A program made the translations under genes and the position numbers. Under the pieces are notes generated by a model. It did no database searches. It had not been told where the DNA came from and saw only the letters and a program-made list of their open reading frames with translations. From a bacterium (lineage in GTDB: Bacteria; BMS3Abin14), in assembly GCA_020352595.1 (NCBI GenBank), contig CP070682.1, positions 2,104,015-2,114,587 of the forward strand: DNA of 10,573 bases. The letters are read 5' to 3'. Numbering within the stretch: position 1 is the first letter of the stretch; each line of letters opens with the position of its first letter. This document shows, in pieces, positions 1-6,780 of the stretch.

Positions 1-941
1 AGCAGGAAGGCGATGAGCAGGCCGATGCCCATGGGGTCCCGGACCATGGGCCTGCTGTGGCGGTGGATCAGATCCCTTTCCAGGGCCGTCAGGAGGGTCG
101 AGAAGCGTTCTTCCAGTTCCAGGTCCGACGAGACTTCCCGGGCTGCCTTCCTCAGCCATCCGGGCCTGAGGGCATCAACAGCCTGGGCGATGTCCGCCGA
201 AGCCAGGATCTTCCTGTAAACGGCGAGGTCCACCTCCCTTCCCCCCTGGATGAAGAACTCCGCAGGGTCCCTGTCCGAAGGGAGAACGCGCCACATCAGG
301 GCCGTCAGGAGGTTGGTCTGGTCGATGCGGTCCCGGAGGAACCGCACCAGTGTCGGATATCCCGTACCCCCGGCATCCTGGAGGAGGGCTTCCGTGAAGC
401 GGCGTGAGAGCTCCAGCCGTATTTCGGTGAGGGGTTTGCCCTGGTCCCGTCCGATGGAGCGGCTGTAGATCTCCTGGTAAGGGAATCTCCATGTCGCCAG
501 CAGGTCCGCGGCCTCGCGGAGCCGGGAGCAGTGGCAGAGGGCTTCCATCTGTTCCCTCCCCAGAAGCCCCCCGGCGAGAGTCCCCTGCAGGATCTCCATG
601 GGTCTGGCGCGGTGGTGGATGCCGCTGGTCACGGCCAGGAGGTTCTGGAGGTCCCAGTGGGCCAGGCACACCCTCAGGGCGTCGGCCGGGCGCCCCGAGG
701 CGATGGTGGTGAGCCGGTGCGTCCTCTCGGCTATGGAAGCGTCCACGGCGCGGTAGAGCAGGCGGATGTCGCTCTCATGGGAGAGGGGACCGAGATGCCC
801 GCTGTAGGGCGTCTCCCGGAGGGATGCGGTCCACGCCTCAACGGAGGGGGCCCTTTCAAGGGCCTTATGCAGTTCCTCTCCCAGCAGCCGCCCGGACATG
901 CCCCTGACGCGGGCGTTGAAATAGTCGATCTCTCGAGACAA
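1..941 (-). CDS. ntpC: V/A-type ATPase subunit C (AC39/d family), partial
   Basis: Subunit C (the d/AC39 homologue) is the socket joining the central rotor stalk to the membrane c-ring in V/A-type ATPases. The frame is open without a stop from 941 to the left edge (313 codons), so the C-terminus is missing; the family is usually about 330-350 residues, so little is lost. The N-terminus reads DYFNARVRGMSGRLL, close to the family's YxNARVRxMxxxLL signature, which supports a TTG start at 939-941 preceded by GAAGGGGGG at 947-955. Further matches are a RFPYQEIYSRSI stretch, a QTNLLTALMWR segment and a C-terminal ERDLIHRHSRPM segment before GIGLLIAFL. It lies 45 bases downstream of the subunit E stop in the same operon. 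Identity is strong from motifs and context; the exact start is less certain because it is not ATG. Confidence 0.88.
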   Translation of the reverse strand, partial: MSREIDYFNARVRGMSGRLLGEELHKALERAPSVEAWTASLRETPYSGHLGPLSHESDIRLLYRAVDASIAERTHRLTTIASGRPADALRVCLAHWDLQNLLAVTSGIHHRARPMEILQGTLAGGLLGREQMEALCHCSRLREAADLLATWRFPYQEIYSRSIGRDQGKPLTEIRLELSRRFTEALLQDAGGTGYPTLVRFLRDRIDQTNLLTALMWRVLPSDRDPAEFFIQGGREVDLAVYRKILASADIAQAVDALRPGWLRKAAREVSSDLELEERFSTLLTALERDLIHRHSRPMVRDPMGIGLLIAFL

Positions 942-986
942 CGGCGCCCCCCTTCACTGCCAACGGCCGCCACCCGGAAACCTGGT

Positions 987-1619
987 TCACGGATCCCCGG
1001 GAACGGGTATTTGAGGGTCCAGCAGGCGCAGGAGAGCCAGGGGCGGCTCCTCCTTCAGGACAGCCAGCCTCCTGGCCACGGTGTTGTCCACCACACCGGT
1101 CTCGCCCACCAGAACCCGTGCTCCCCCTGCGATGTCCTCTTCGACGACGACCTTCGCATCGACACCCGCGTGCGCCAGGACGGCGCGGGCCGATTCCTCA
1201 TCCTCGGCGTTGACCCTTATCTGAAGCTCCTGGTGATCGCCGAGGCCGGAGAGGGCCTGGAGGAGCAGGTCGGCGGCGTTGGCCCGGAGCGCTTCGCGGG
1301 CACTGCCGTCACCCGTGAGCCGGGTCCAGGTCTCCTGCAGGCAGGATTCGAGAAAGGCGTACCGCGTCTGGAGGATCCTGCTGCGAATGGCATTGCGTGC
1401 CTGGTTCAGGATCCTGGCGACGGCGGGAGCGGCGGACTCGAAGGCCGCCTCCATGGACCTGGCGATCTCCTCTTCCCGGTATCGCGCCGAGTCGGCCAGA
1501 AGCCTTTCAGCCTCGTCCTGCGCCTCATGGAGCTTGTGCTCGGCCTCCCTCCTGGCGTCCTGCCACAGGCTCTCCAGCAGGCGGTCGCGGCCCGAGGTTG
1601 GCGATGTGGATCCCTTCAT
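987..1619 (-). CDS. ntpE: V/A-type ATPase subunit E (peripheral stalk)
   Basis: This 210-residue protein is the E subunit, which pairs with the G/H subunit to form the peripheral stalk holding the catalytic head against the membrane stator. Residues about 12-90 are charged, Glu/Arg/Ala-rich and predicted helical (coiled coil). The C-terminal half is a compact globular domain ending in the family motif GGARVLVGETGVVDNTVARR (about residues 155-174), which matches the conserved 'GGxxxxxxxGxxxxDNTxxxRL' pattern of E subunits. The length is normal for bacterial and archaeal E subunits (about 185-210). The ATG at 1617-1619 overlaps the subunit K stop in ATGA, implying translational coupling; little Shine-Dalgarno sequence precedes it. 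The frame stays open upstream to 1991, but that part is antisense-like shadow over subunit K and was not used. Confidence 0.92.
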   Translation of the reverse strand: MKGSTSPTSGRDRLLESLWQDARREAEHKLHEAQDEAERLLADSARYREEEIARSMEAAFESAAPAVARILNQARNAIRSRILQTRYAFLESCLQETWTRLTGDGSAREALRANAADLLLQALSGLGDHQELQIRVNAEDEESARAVLAHAGVDAKVVVEEDIAGGARVLVGETGVVDNTVARRLAVLKEEPPLALLRLLDPQIPVPGDP

Positions 1620-1837
1620 TTGAGCATCACGAGGATGAGAAAGGCGATGACGAAGCCCAGGATGACCATGGTTTCGGGGATGGCCAGCAAAATGATGATG
1701 GTTCCGCTGATCTCGGTTTTCTCGGCCAGAGCCCCTGCGCCGGCCGAGCCTATCCTGGACTGGGCCCACCCTGTTGCCAGGGCCGGCAGGCCGATGGCCA
1801 GTGCCGCGGCGAAGGCTATGAGAACGGTTTCCGACAT
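1616..1837 (-). CDS. ntpK: V/A-type ATPase proteolipid subunit K (c-ring)
   Basis: This 73-residue, very hydrophobic protein forms the ion-carrying rotor ring. It has one helical hairpin: helix 1 about residues 4-27, a polar loop with AEKTE (38-42), and helix 2 about 44-72. The ion-binding carboxylate is Glu55 in IPETMVILGF, a motif typical of V-type K subunits. Gln26 in helix 1 (GWAQS) and Thr56 next to Glu55 fall where sodium-coordinating residues sit in Na+-type rings (Gln110/Glu139 in Enterococcus hirae NtpK, Gln32/Glu65/Ser66 in Ilyobacter tartaricus c). Sodium coupling is therefore possible but unproven. The single hairpin contrasts with the four-helix duplicated form of E. hirae. A Shine-Dalgarno-like AAAGGGGGG lies about 5 bases upstream of the ATG. 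The stop overlaps the subunit E start. Confidence 0.93.
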   Translation of the reverse strand: MSETVLIAFAAALAIGLPALATGWAQSRIGSAGAGALAEKTEISGTIIILLAIPETMVILGFVIAFLILVMLK

Positions 1838-1852
1838 GGTGCCCCCCTTTCT

Positions 1853-1957
1853 TTAAATTGCCGATGATGCTTGAAACCGGTGTCGGGGTGAGGGAATGGC
1901 GGTGTGTCGGGGTTTGAGGATCCCAGCGTTGAGACAACTTTTCCCCGTCATTCCCAT
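1853..1957 (-). CDS. Candidate 34-residue small ORF upstream of ntpK
   Basis: The 150-base gap between the kinase and subunit K contains a 35-codon frame starting at ATG 1955-1957 and ending at TAA 1853-1855. It is preceded by a very strong Shine-Dalgarno sequence (GGAGGAGG, six bases from the ATG), and its stop lies 15 bases before the subunit K start, whose own Shine-Dalgarno sequence follows the TAA. The product would be small and basic (MGMTGKSCLN at the start, several Pro-Arg-His repeats in the middle), with no membrane helix, no recognisable domain and no match to any ATPase subunit known to me. It could be a real small protein, a leader ORF that couples translation to the highly expressed proteolipid gene, or a chance frame beside a purine-rich ribosome-loading site. 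Only the ribosome-binding signal and placement support it. Confidence 0.33.
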   Translation of the reverse strand: MGMTGKSCLNAGILKPRHTAIPSPRHRFQASSAI

Positions 1958-1987
1958 ACACCCCCTCCTCCGATACATATCGTTCTC

Positions 1988-4186
1988 TCACATCCTCCTG
2001 TTCTTCAGGTACCCCGTCTTCTGGGTCCTCTCGACGTACTGGCAGGCCTGCCGGGAGAGTGCCATGATCTTTTCGGGCCTGGGTCTCTCCCCCTGGTCCG
2101 ACACGGCGGCCCCGATGGCGAGGCTGTAGTCCTGGCCGAAGTGGTACGCGAAGGCCTCGATGAGCCGGCTGGCGTACCCGTCCACGAGGGAGGTGTAGGT
2201 GAGGATGACGAACTCACCCTGGGGCCGGCTCTGGATGAAGTTGTCCTGCATGCCCCCGCTGTTGAGGGTCTCGACGATGACCTCCTCGATCTCGCTGAGC
2301 GCCTCCACGGAATACAGGTCGTCCCCGGCCTCGGCCCCACGGCCCGGATTGATGTGCAGCGTGAGCACCCCCACCGTCTTGCCCTCGGCCAGGCGGGTGG
2401 CCAGTTCGTTGGTGAACTCCTCGTCCCCGGGGTGCCAGGCTGTGATCCCCCTCTGCGGGGTGATGAGCCCCTGGGTGGGCAGCGAGAAACGGAAGGTGGT
2501 CCTCTCCCCGGGGACGCTGCGCACGGATATCGCCCCGCCGTGCTGCTCCACGATCTCCTTGGTCAGCGAAAGGCCCAGGCCGGTCCCCTTGCTGTCCTTG
2601 TCCTCCGGCATGTTCTCGTCCAGGAGGCCCCTGTAGAACCTGTTGAAGACCAGGGAGATCTCCTCCTCGGGGATCCCGGGTCCGTTGTCGGCCACCTCGA
2701 ACACGGTGTGCCCGTCATTGTCGCTGATGTTGATGTCCACGTGGACGCCCCGCCCCCCGTACTTGATGGCGTTGCCGATGAGGTTGACCAGCGCCTGCTC
2801 GATCCTGTCCCGGTCCGCGATGAGAATGGGAAGGTTCCTGCCGGCGTGAAGCCGTACCATGGCTTTTGCCGCCTCCGCCTGGGGGTTGAGGAGCTTCACC
2901 GCTTTCTCCACCACCTCCAGGGGATCGAAGGGCTCTTTCGTCAGCGCCAGCTGGCCGGACTCCAGGCGGGCAAGGTCCAGGAAGTTGTTGATCAGGCGGT
3001 TTAACCTCATGCTCTCGTTGTTGATGATGTGCAGGTAGCGCTGGAGCCTTTCCGGGATGTCGTCGTTGCGGATGAGGAAATCGGAAAAGCCCTGGATGGA
3101 TGTCAGGGGCGTGCGCAGTTCGTGGGACACGGTGGAGATGAGTTCGGTCTTCAGGTGGTCCAGCCTCTGGATCTGGATGCGATCGAAGATGCCCTCCAGG
3201 ACCAGGCCTGCGAACTGGGTGATCACGGACTGGAAGACCCTCAACAGCTCCACGTCCTCAGGGGCCCGGTCCGGCACGGCCGACAGGGCGAGCCCGAAGA
3301 GGTCGTGCCTCGGGGGCAGGAGGCTCCTGAGGAGCCTCAGGCGCAGTTCCTCGACCTTGTCCCAGGCGAAACCCAGTTCCACCAGCCGGTCGTTGTCCTG
3401 GTAAGGGGGTTGGAGGGTGGTGGTGGCCAGGGTCTGGTAGAGGGAAAAGCCGGACCTGAAGTCCAGCACCGCCATGTTCATGCCGCTGTCCGCGTCCCTC
3501 GTGCCCACCCAGGCCCGGTTGCTCCCCATCTCCCCGATGAGGATCATGTGGGAGCGCGGCCCGAGGGCCGTCTCCATGGCCCTGACAGTGGAGGGCAGCA
3601 GTCCCGTCTCGATGTCCGTCGACCCCCCCTGGAGTTCCTGGAGGGCGCTAACGAGGAGGTTGGTGGTTCCCTGCAGCGATGCGGACCGGTCCCTAAGGGT
3701 GAGGTTCTCCATGCCCATGCCCACCTGCAGGGCCAATACCTTGAGCGTGCGGAGGTTCTTCTCGGTGAACCCCTCGTTCATGTTGGTGTCCGTGACGTTC
3801 ATGACTCCCAGCAGACGACCGCGGCTCTTGAGCGGAACGCTGATGAAGGACCTCGTGCGATACCTGTCCTGGAACTGGCCCGTGAACCGGGTGTCTTTCT
3901 CCACGTCCGGCACCAGGACCGACTCGCCCGTGGCCGCCACCCAGCCGGAGACCCCCTCACCGACGGGCACCGTCACTCCGGCCATGTTCTCGGGGTACCT
4001 TCCGGCCCAGGCCGCGAGGGTCAGGTCCCGGCCGTTGGGCGCCATGGAGAGGATGGAGACCCTTTCCGCGTCGAACAGGGCGAGGACCCTGTTGCAGAAG
4101 GTCCTGAGGATGGTGACCTCGTCCAGGTTGGAGTTGAGCAGTTCCCCCAGTTCCAGGAAGAGGTCCTCTGATATCTGCCTGGTCAT
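1988..4186 (-). CDS. Soluble GAF-domain sensor histidine kinase with degenerate GGDEF-like C-terminus
   Basis: This 732-residue protein has no membrane segment or signal peptide and should be cytosolic. Domains in order: GAF about residues 20-162 (VPVGEGVSGWV, SVPLKSRGRLLGVMNV); a weaker GAF-like region about 175-335; HisKA about 340-410 with the phospho-acceptor His355 in STVSHELRTPLTSIQGFSDF; HATPase about 450-570 with an N-box (NLIGNAIKY, 468-476), G1 (DNGPGIP, 500-506), F-box (FNRFYRG) and G2 (GTGLGLSL, 534-541). All catalytic motifs are intact. Residues about 600-728 resemble a diguanylate cyclase fold (QGEFVILTYTS, SLAIGAAVS) but lack the GGDEF signature, so they are probably a regulatory or dimerisation module. 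The ATG overlaps the subunit I stop (ATGA), with AGGAG 12 bases upstream. No response regulator is visible nearby. The ligand and output are unknown; a role in controlling the ATPase is inference from position only. Confidence 0.9.
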   Translation of the reverse strand: MTRQISEDLFLELGELLNSNLDEVTILRTFCNRVLALFDAERVSILSMAPNGRDLTLAAWAGRYPENMAGVTVPVGEGVSGWVAATGESVLVPDVEKDTRFTGQFQDRYRTRSFISVPLKSRGRLLGVMNVTDTNMNEGFTEKNLRTLKVLALQVGMGMENLTLRDRSASLQGTTNLLVSALQELQGGSTDIETGLLPSTVRAMETALGPRSHMILIGEMGSNRAWVGTRDADSGMNMAVLDFRSGFSLYQTLATTTLQPPYQDNDRLVELGFAWDKVEELRLRLLRSLLPPRHDLFGLALSAVPDRAPEDVELLRVFQSVITQFAGLVLEGIFDRIQIQRLDHLKTELISTVSHELRTPLTSIQGFSDFLIRNDDIPERLQRYLHIINNESMRLNRLINNFLDLARLESGQLALTKEPFDPLEVVEKAVKLLNPQAEAAKAMVRLHAGRNLPILIADRDRIEQALVNLIGNAIKYGGRGVHVDINISDNDGHTVFEVADNGPGIPEEEISLVFNRFYRGLLDENMPEDKDSKGTGLGLSLTKEIVEQHGGAISVRSVPGERTTFRFSLPTQGLITPQRGITAWHPGDEEFTNELATRLAEGKTVGVLTLHINPGRGAEAGDDLYSVEALSEIEEVIVETLNSGGMQDNFIQSRPQGEFVILTYTSLVDGYASRLIEAFAYHFGQDYSLAIGAAVSDQGERPRPEKIMALSRQACQYVERTQKTGYLKNRRM

Positions 4187-6075
4187 AGGGTGCGGTGTCT
4201 CCTGAAGGGTTTGTAGGGTTTCCCCCCCGGCTGGTAGAACTTTCCAAAGAACTCCACGTAATGCAGTCGCAGGGAGTGTATGGTGGGCGAGAACAGGCCC
4301 AGGACGAAGTTCAGGGTGTGGAAGATCATGGCCACCAGGGCACCCACAGCCAGCGATTCGGTGGCCCCGCCGATCATGTTGGCCACCTTGGCCAGGACCA
4401 CCGACGAGATCCCGATAGCCATGAGACGGGCGTAGGAAAGAACGTTCCCGAAGGATTTGAGAAATTCCAGCGGCCCCATCAACCCCTCGCTGAAGATGAG
4501 AAGGGGAATACCCAGTACCAGCAGAAGGATACCGATATGTTCGCCCTGGGGCAAGTACCCGGCAGCGGAGATGATGACGGCGGCCAGGCCCGCCAGGGAC
4601 ATCATGTTGGCCAGCGCGGAGATCCAGTGCTTGTGATGCCTCTGGCGCACCGATGTGACCAGGTTGAGCATAAAGCCCAGCATGATGTGCGTGAAGCCGA
4701 GCCCCACGGCAATGAAGAGAAAAGGCATGATGAGCCTGGACCGGTCCATGAGGATGGGGTGCAGCCCCCAGTGTTCCCCGAGATCGCCCAGGAACTCGCC
4801 GAAGAGGAGCCCGAAAATGGCGGCGGAAAAACCGCTCAGGATGAAGACGGCGGCCAGGCTCCTTATGAGGGGACGCTCCGAGAATCGTCTGAATATCCAG
4901 GCGGACAGGGCCATGAGAACGAGACCGTAGGCGACGTCACCCAGGATGAAGCCGAAGAAGATGGGGAAGAAGAGGGCCACGAAGGGGGTGGGATCCAGGC
5001 TACCGTATCTGGGCAGCGCCAGGAGGCGCACCAGCGGTTCGAAAACGCGGACGAAGGGGACGTTCCTGAGCTGGACAGGGACCTCGCTGTGCTCGTGAAC
5101 CTGGGCCGGGATGGCCTCCACGAGGACCTCGTCGCCGAAGTTGCTCTTGAGCACGCCGAACATGGATTCCACCTTCTCCTCGGGGATCCACCCCCTCAGG
5201 AAAAAGGTGTGGCGGCTGCGCGCGCTCAGGGACATCGTCCTGAACTCCTCGATGCGCTCCCTGAGGATCTCGCGGATACGCGAGAGCGTCCCGTACCAGC
5301 GCATGGAGCACACCTCCAGCCGGCCCTTCAGTTCAGCGATCCTCGCGGGCAGCTCCTTCTGCCTCTTGATGAGCAGGCGCAGCGTCGTTGCCAGGGGCTT
5401 GTCCTCGTAACCCTCGGGAAGCCGTATCTCGGTGATGTTCTCCTCGCTGAAGAGGTTTCGGATGGTGCCGTCATTTTCCAGGGGATAGGCCATGATGGCG
5501 GCGATGTTGTCCTTGTCCATGGGCCTGGTGTAGATGTGGAAGCGCCCTGCCGTGATGCGGTTGAGCTCCTTCTCCAGGAGGGGCAGGATGCCCTTTCTGC
5601 GCTTCTGGAGGATGATGCCCATCAGTTCCAGGTTTTCCAGTTCCGTGGCGTCCTCGAGCAGGGGGTACAGGGCGGCGAGGACCCTCTCGTAGCGCTGGAG
5701 CATGGCCAGTTCGTCCTGCGTCTCGATGAGGTTCGAATAGGGCTCCGTGATCTCCTCTTCGGCCCTGAGGATAGCGCCCTCGAGATCCTCCCGCGAGATG
5801 TGCCTGTCGAAGAGCCATGCCGGCGCCCTGGAAAGGGTGGCGGGGGCCTTGATGGTCACCAGGAGGCGCTCCACCCTTTCCAGGAGGTCGAACATCTGCC
5901 TCCTTATGCCCGCCTGCTTCTCGTCCTCGGAGGGGAAGTGCATGTATTCGAGCCGCTGGTCGGGGATGGGAAAGGGTTCCAGGTGGACCACCCCTATGGA
6001 GTGAAGGAGGTCCAGGACCCCCATGAGGTGCCTCTTCGGCCCCATGAAGGTCACCTTGACCATGGGGGTGATCAT
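4183..6075 (-). CDS. ntpI: V/A-type ATPase membrane subunit I (a-subunit homologue)
   Basis: Subunit I is the stator part of the membrane sector; with the c-ring it forms the two ion half-channels and anchors the peripheral stalks. The protein has 630 residues, normal for the family (about 620-670). Residues 1-340 are a cytosolic arm, starting with MVKVTFMGPKRHL and containing long coiled-coil stretches (about 100-175 and 230-285). Residues about 360-600 contain seven to eight membrane helices. Key arginines are visible: Arg550 in LSYARLMAIGISS and Arg603 in HSLRLHYVEFFGKF, corresponding to yeast Vph1 Arg735 and Arg799, which are needed for ion transfer. The conserved C-terminal YVEFFGKFYQPGG follows. 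The start at 6073-6075 overlaps the upstream stop (ATGA), and GGGGAG lies six bases upstream; Met5 is a possible alternative. The 3' end overlaps the kinase start by four bases. Confidence 0.96.
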   Translation of the reverse strand: MITPMVKVTFMGPKRHLMGVLDLLHSIGVVHLEPFPIPDQRLEYMHFPSEDEKQAGIRRQMFDLLERVERLLVTIKAPATLSRAPAWLFDRHISREDLEGAILRAEEEITEPYSNLIETQDELAMLQRYERVLAALYPLLEDATELENLELMGIILQKRRKGILPLLEKELNRITAGRFHIYTRPMDKDNIAAIMAYPLENDGTIRNLFSEENITEIRLPEGYEDKPLATTLRLLIKRQKELPARIAELKGRLEVCSMRWYGTLSRIREILRERIEEFRTMSLSARSRHTFFLRGWIPEEKVESMFGVLKSNFGDEVLVEAIPAQVHEHSEVPVQLRNVPFVRVFEPLVRLLALPRYGSLDPTPFVALFFPIFFGFILGDVAYGLVLMALSAWIFRRFSERPLIRSLAAVFILSGFSAAIFGLLFGEFLGDLGEHWGLHPILMDRSRLIMPFLFIAVGLGFTHIMLGFMLNLVTSVRQRHHKHWISALANMMSLAGLAAVIISAAGYLPQGEHIGILLLVLGIPLLIFSEGLMGPLEFLKSFGNVLSYARLMAIGISSVVLAKVANMIGGATESLAVGALVAMIFHTLNFVLGLFSPTIHSLRLHYVEFFGKFYQPGGKPYKPFRRHRTL

Positions 6076-6425
6076 GTCTGTCTCCCCAGGAGGTGGTCCA
6101 GGATCCTGGCCATGATGAGCGGCTTCCTCTTCTCGAGGACCGCTTCCTCCATCTCCAGGGCCCGGTTGCCTTCCGCGAGGATCCTTGAGGCCTCCTCCTC
6201 GGCCTCGCGCAGCAGGTCCGAGCGCTTCTCTTCCATCCGGACCTGGGCCAGGTGAGCCGTCTCGGCCATCTGTTCCTCAGCCTGTTTCCTGGCCCCGGCA
6301 AGGACGCCCTCGGCCTCCTCGGCATTGGCCCTCAGAAAGCGGTCGATCTCCTCCTCGGTCCTGTGGACCTCGTCGAGGAGCTCGATCTCCTGGACTTCGG
6401 CCTTCAACCTGTCGGATTTCATCAT
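6072..6425 (-). CDS. V/A-type ATPase peripheral-stalk subunit G/H (AhaH/NtpF-like)
   Basis: This 117-residue, Glu/Arg/Ala-rich protein is helical over nearly its whole length (about residues 5-100), with repeated hydrophobic spacing typical of the G/H stalk subunit that forms a right-handed coiled coil with subunit E. The C-terminal ARILDHLLG is like the short terminal helix of this family. The length agrees with AhaH/G subunits (about 100-120). The sequence alone is low-complexity coiled coil; the assignment rests on its position as first gene directly before subunit I, the usual order in bacterial and archaeal V/A operons. Two ATGs stand in tandem (6423-6425 and 6420-6422 region, protein starting MMKSD), and no strong ribosome-binding site precedes them. 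The stop overlaps the subunit I start in ATGA. Confidence 0.85.
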   Translation of the reverse strand: MMKSDRLKAEVQEIELLDEVHRTEEEIDRFLRANAEEAEGVLAGARKQAEEQMAETAHLAQVRMEEKRSDLLREAEEEASRILAEGNRALEMEEAVLEKRKPLIMARILDHLLGRQT

Positions 6426-6606
6426 GGCACCCGTTTCACAGCGTTTGCGGCGGCTCCGGGCGCCGCGACCTGCAACTCACCAAGGGTGCACCCCTGTCCG
6501 GATGAGCCCGAGGTGGGCCGGTTCAGGAGTCCTTCCGGGAGCCGTCGATGGGACCAGGCACCCGGCGGCCGGGTTCACAAGGGCCCATCCTGCAATGAAG
6601 CCCCTA
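6426..6606 (-). promoter_or_regulatory. Structured 5' leader of the V-ATPase operon
   Basis: If transcription starts just downstream of the -10 at 6615-6620, the message carries about 180 untranslated bases before the first ATPase gene. Inverted repeats are visible in it: GATGGG 6547-6552 with CCCATC 6584-6589 enclosing ACCCGG 6560-6565 / CCGGGT 6569-6574; a perfect ten-base palindrome GGGTGCACCC at 6484-6493; and a hairpin GCGGCG 6447-6452 / CGCCGC 6461-6466 with an eight-base loop, ending about 20 bases before the ATG. None is followed by a T-run, so none looks like an intrinsic terminator, and I recognise no known riboswitch class. A protein operator at the palindrome or a translation-limiting hairpin are both possible. 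Confidence 0.35.
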
Positions 6607-6614
6607 CATTGTTA

Positions 6615-6642
6615 AATCTATCACAGAATGGCCTAACTTCAA
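6615..6642 (-). promoter_or_regulatory. Candidate extended -10 promoter for the V-ATPase operon
   Basis: On the minus strand, TTGAAG (complement of 6637-6642) and TAGATT (complement of 6615-6620) are separated by 16 bases. The -10 is preceded by TGA, giving an extended -10 (TGn) motif. Each hexamer matches the sigma70 consensus at four of six positions. It sits in the only AT-rich island of the divergent intergenic region (about 6597-6660), which adds support. The downstream leader is long. Confidence 0.42.
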
Positions 6643-6751
6643 TGAGATAAAGGAAAACTGGAGCCCTCCAACAGGGGAGGTGGCGCGGTGTCTGGCACCG
6701 GGGCCCCTCTGCCATGGCCTTGCGGCCGGCGGGACGAGCGGGGGTATGGGG

Positions 6752-6780
6752 TTGAGGACCGATGCCGCAGGGGGTATAAA
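6752..6780 (+). promoter_or_regulatory. Sigma70-type promoter upstream of hpt
   Basis: TTGAGG (6752-6757) and TATAAA (6775-6780) are separated by exactly 17 bases; they match the sigma70 -35 and -10 consensus at four and five positions. Predicted transcription would start near 6787, giving a leader of about 50 bases ending in a strong Shine-Dalgarno sequence (AAGGAGGG, 6824-6831). It is the best promoter-like sequence in the window. Confidence 0.6.

Noticed and set aside
987..1991. A 334-codon version of subunit E starting at 1991.
   Set aside because: The extra N-terminal part reads through the subunit K gene in another frame; the ATGA overlap at 1616-1619 and normal family length fit the start at 1619.
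531..4171. Further long plus-strand frames (531-1856, 1904-3004, 3029-4171) opposite subunits C, E and K and the kinase.
   Set aside because: All mirror real minus-strand genes, cross several gene boundaries and show no recognisable motif; stop-free antisense frames are expected in GC-rich coding DNA.
4195..6255. Very long plus-strand open frame opposite subunit I (686 codons).
   Set aside because: It lies antisense to a clearly identified gene, reads as low-complexity Gly/Glu/His/Gln-rich sequence with no domain, and is explained by the third-position GC bias of the minus-strand gene.
6447..6466. GC-rich hairpin before the first ATPase gene as an intrinsic terminator.
   Set aside because: No T-run follows on either strand.
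6470..6500. Possible TPP-like riboswitch (GGGGTGC followed by CCCTTGGTGAG on the minus strand).
   Set aside because: The conserved thi-box CTGAGA core and second helix are absent; the similarity is a short chance match around the GGGTGCACCC palindrome.
6525..6590. A 21-codon minus-strand frame in the ATPase leader (beginning MGPCEPG).
   Set aside because: No ribosome-binding site at usable distance and it coincides with the nested stem; too weak to call.
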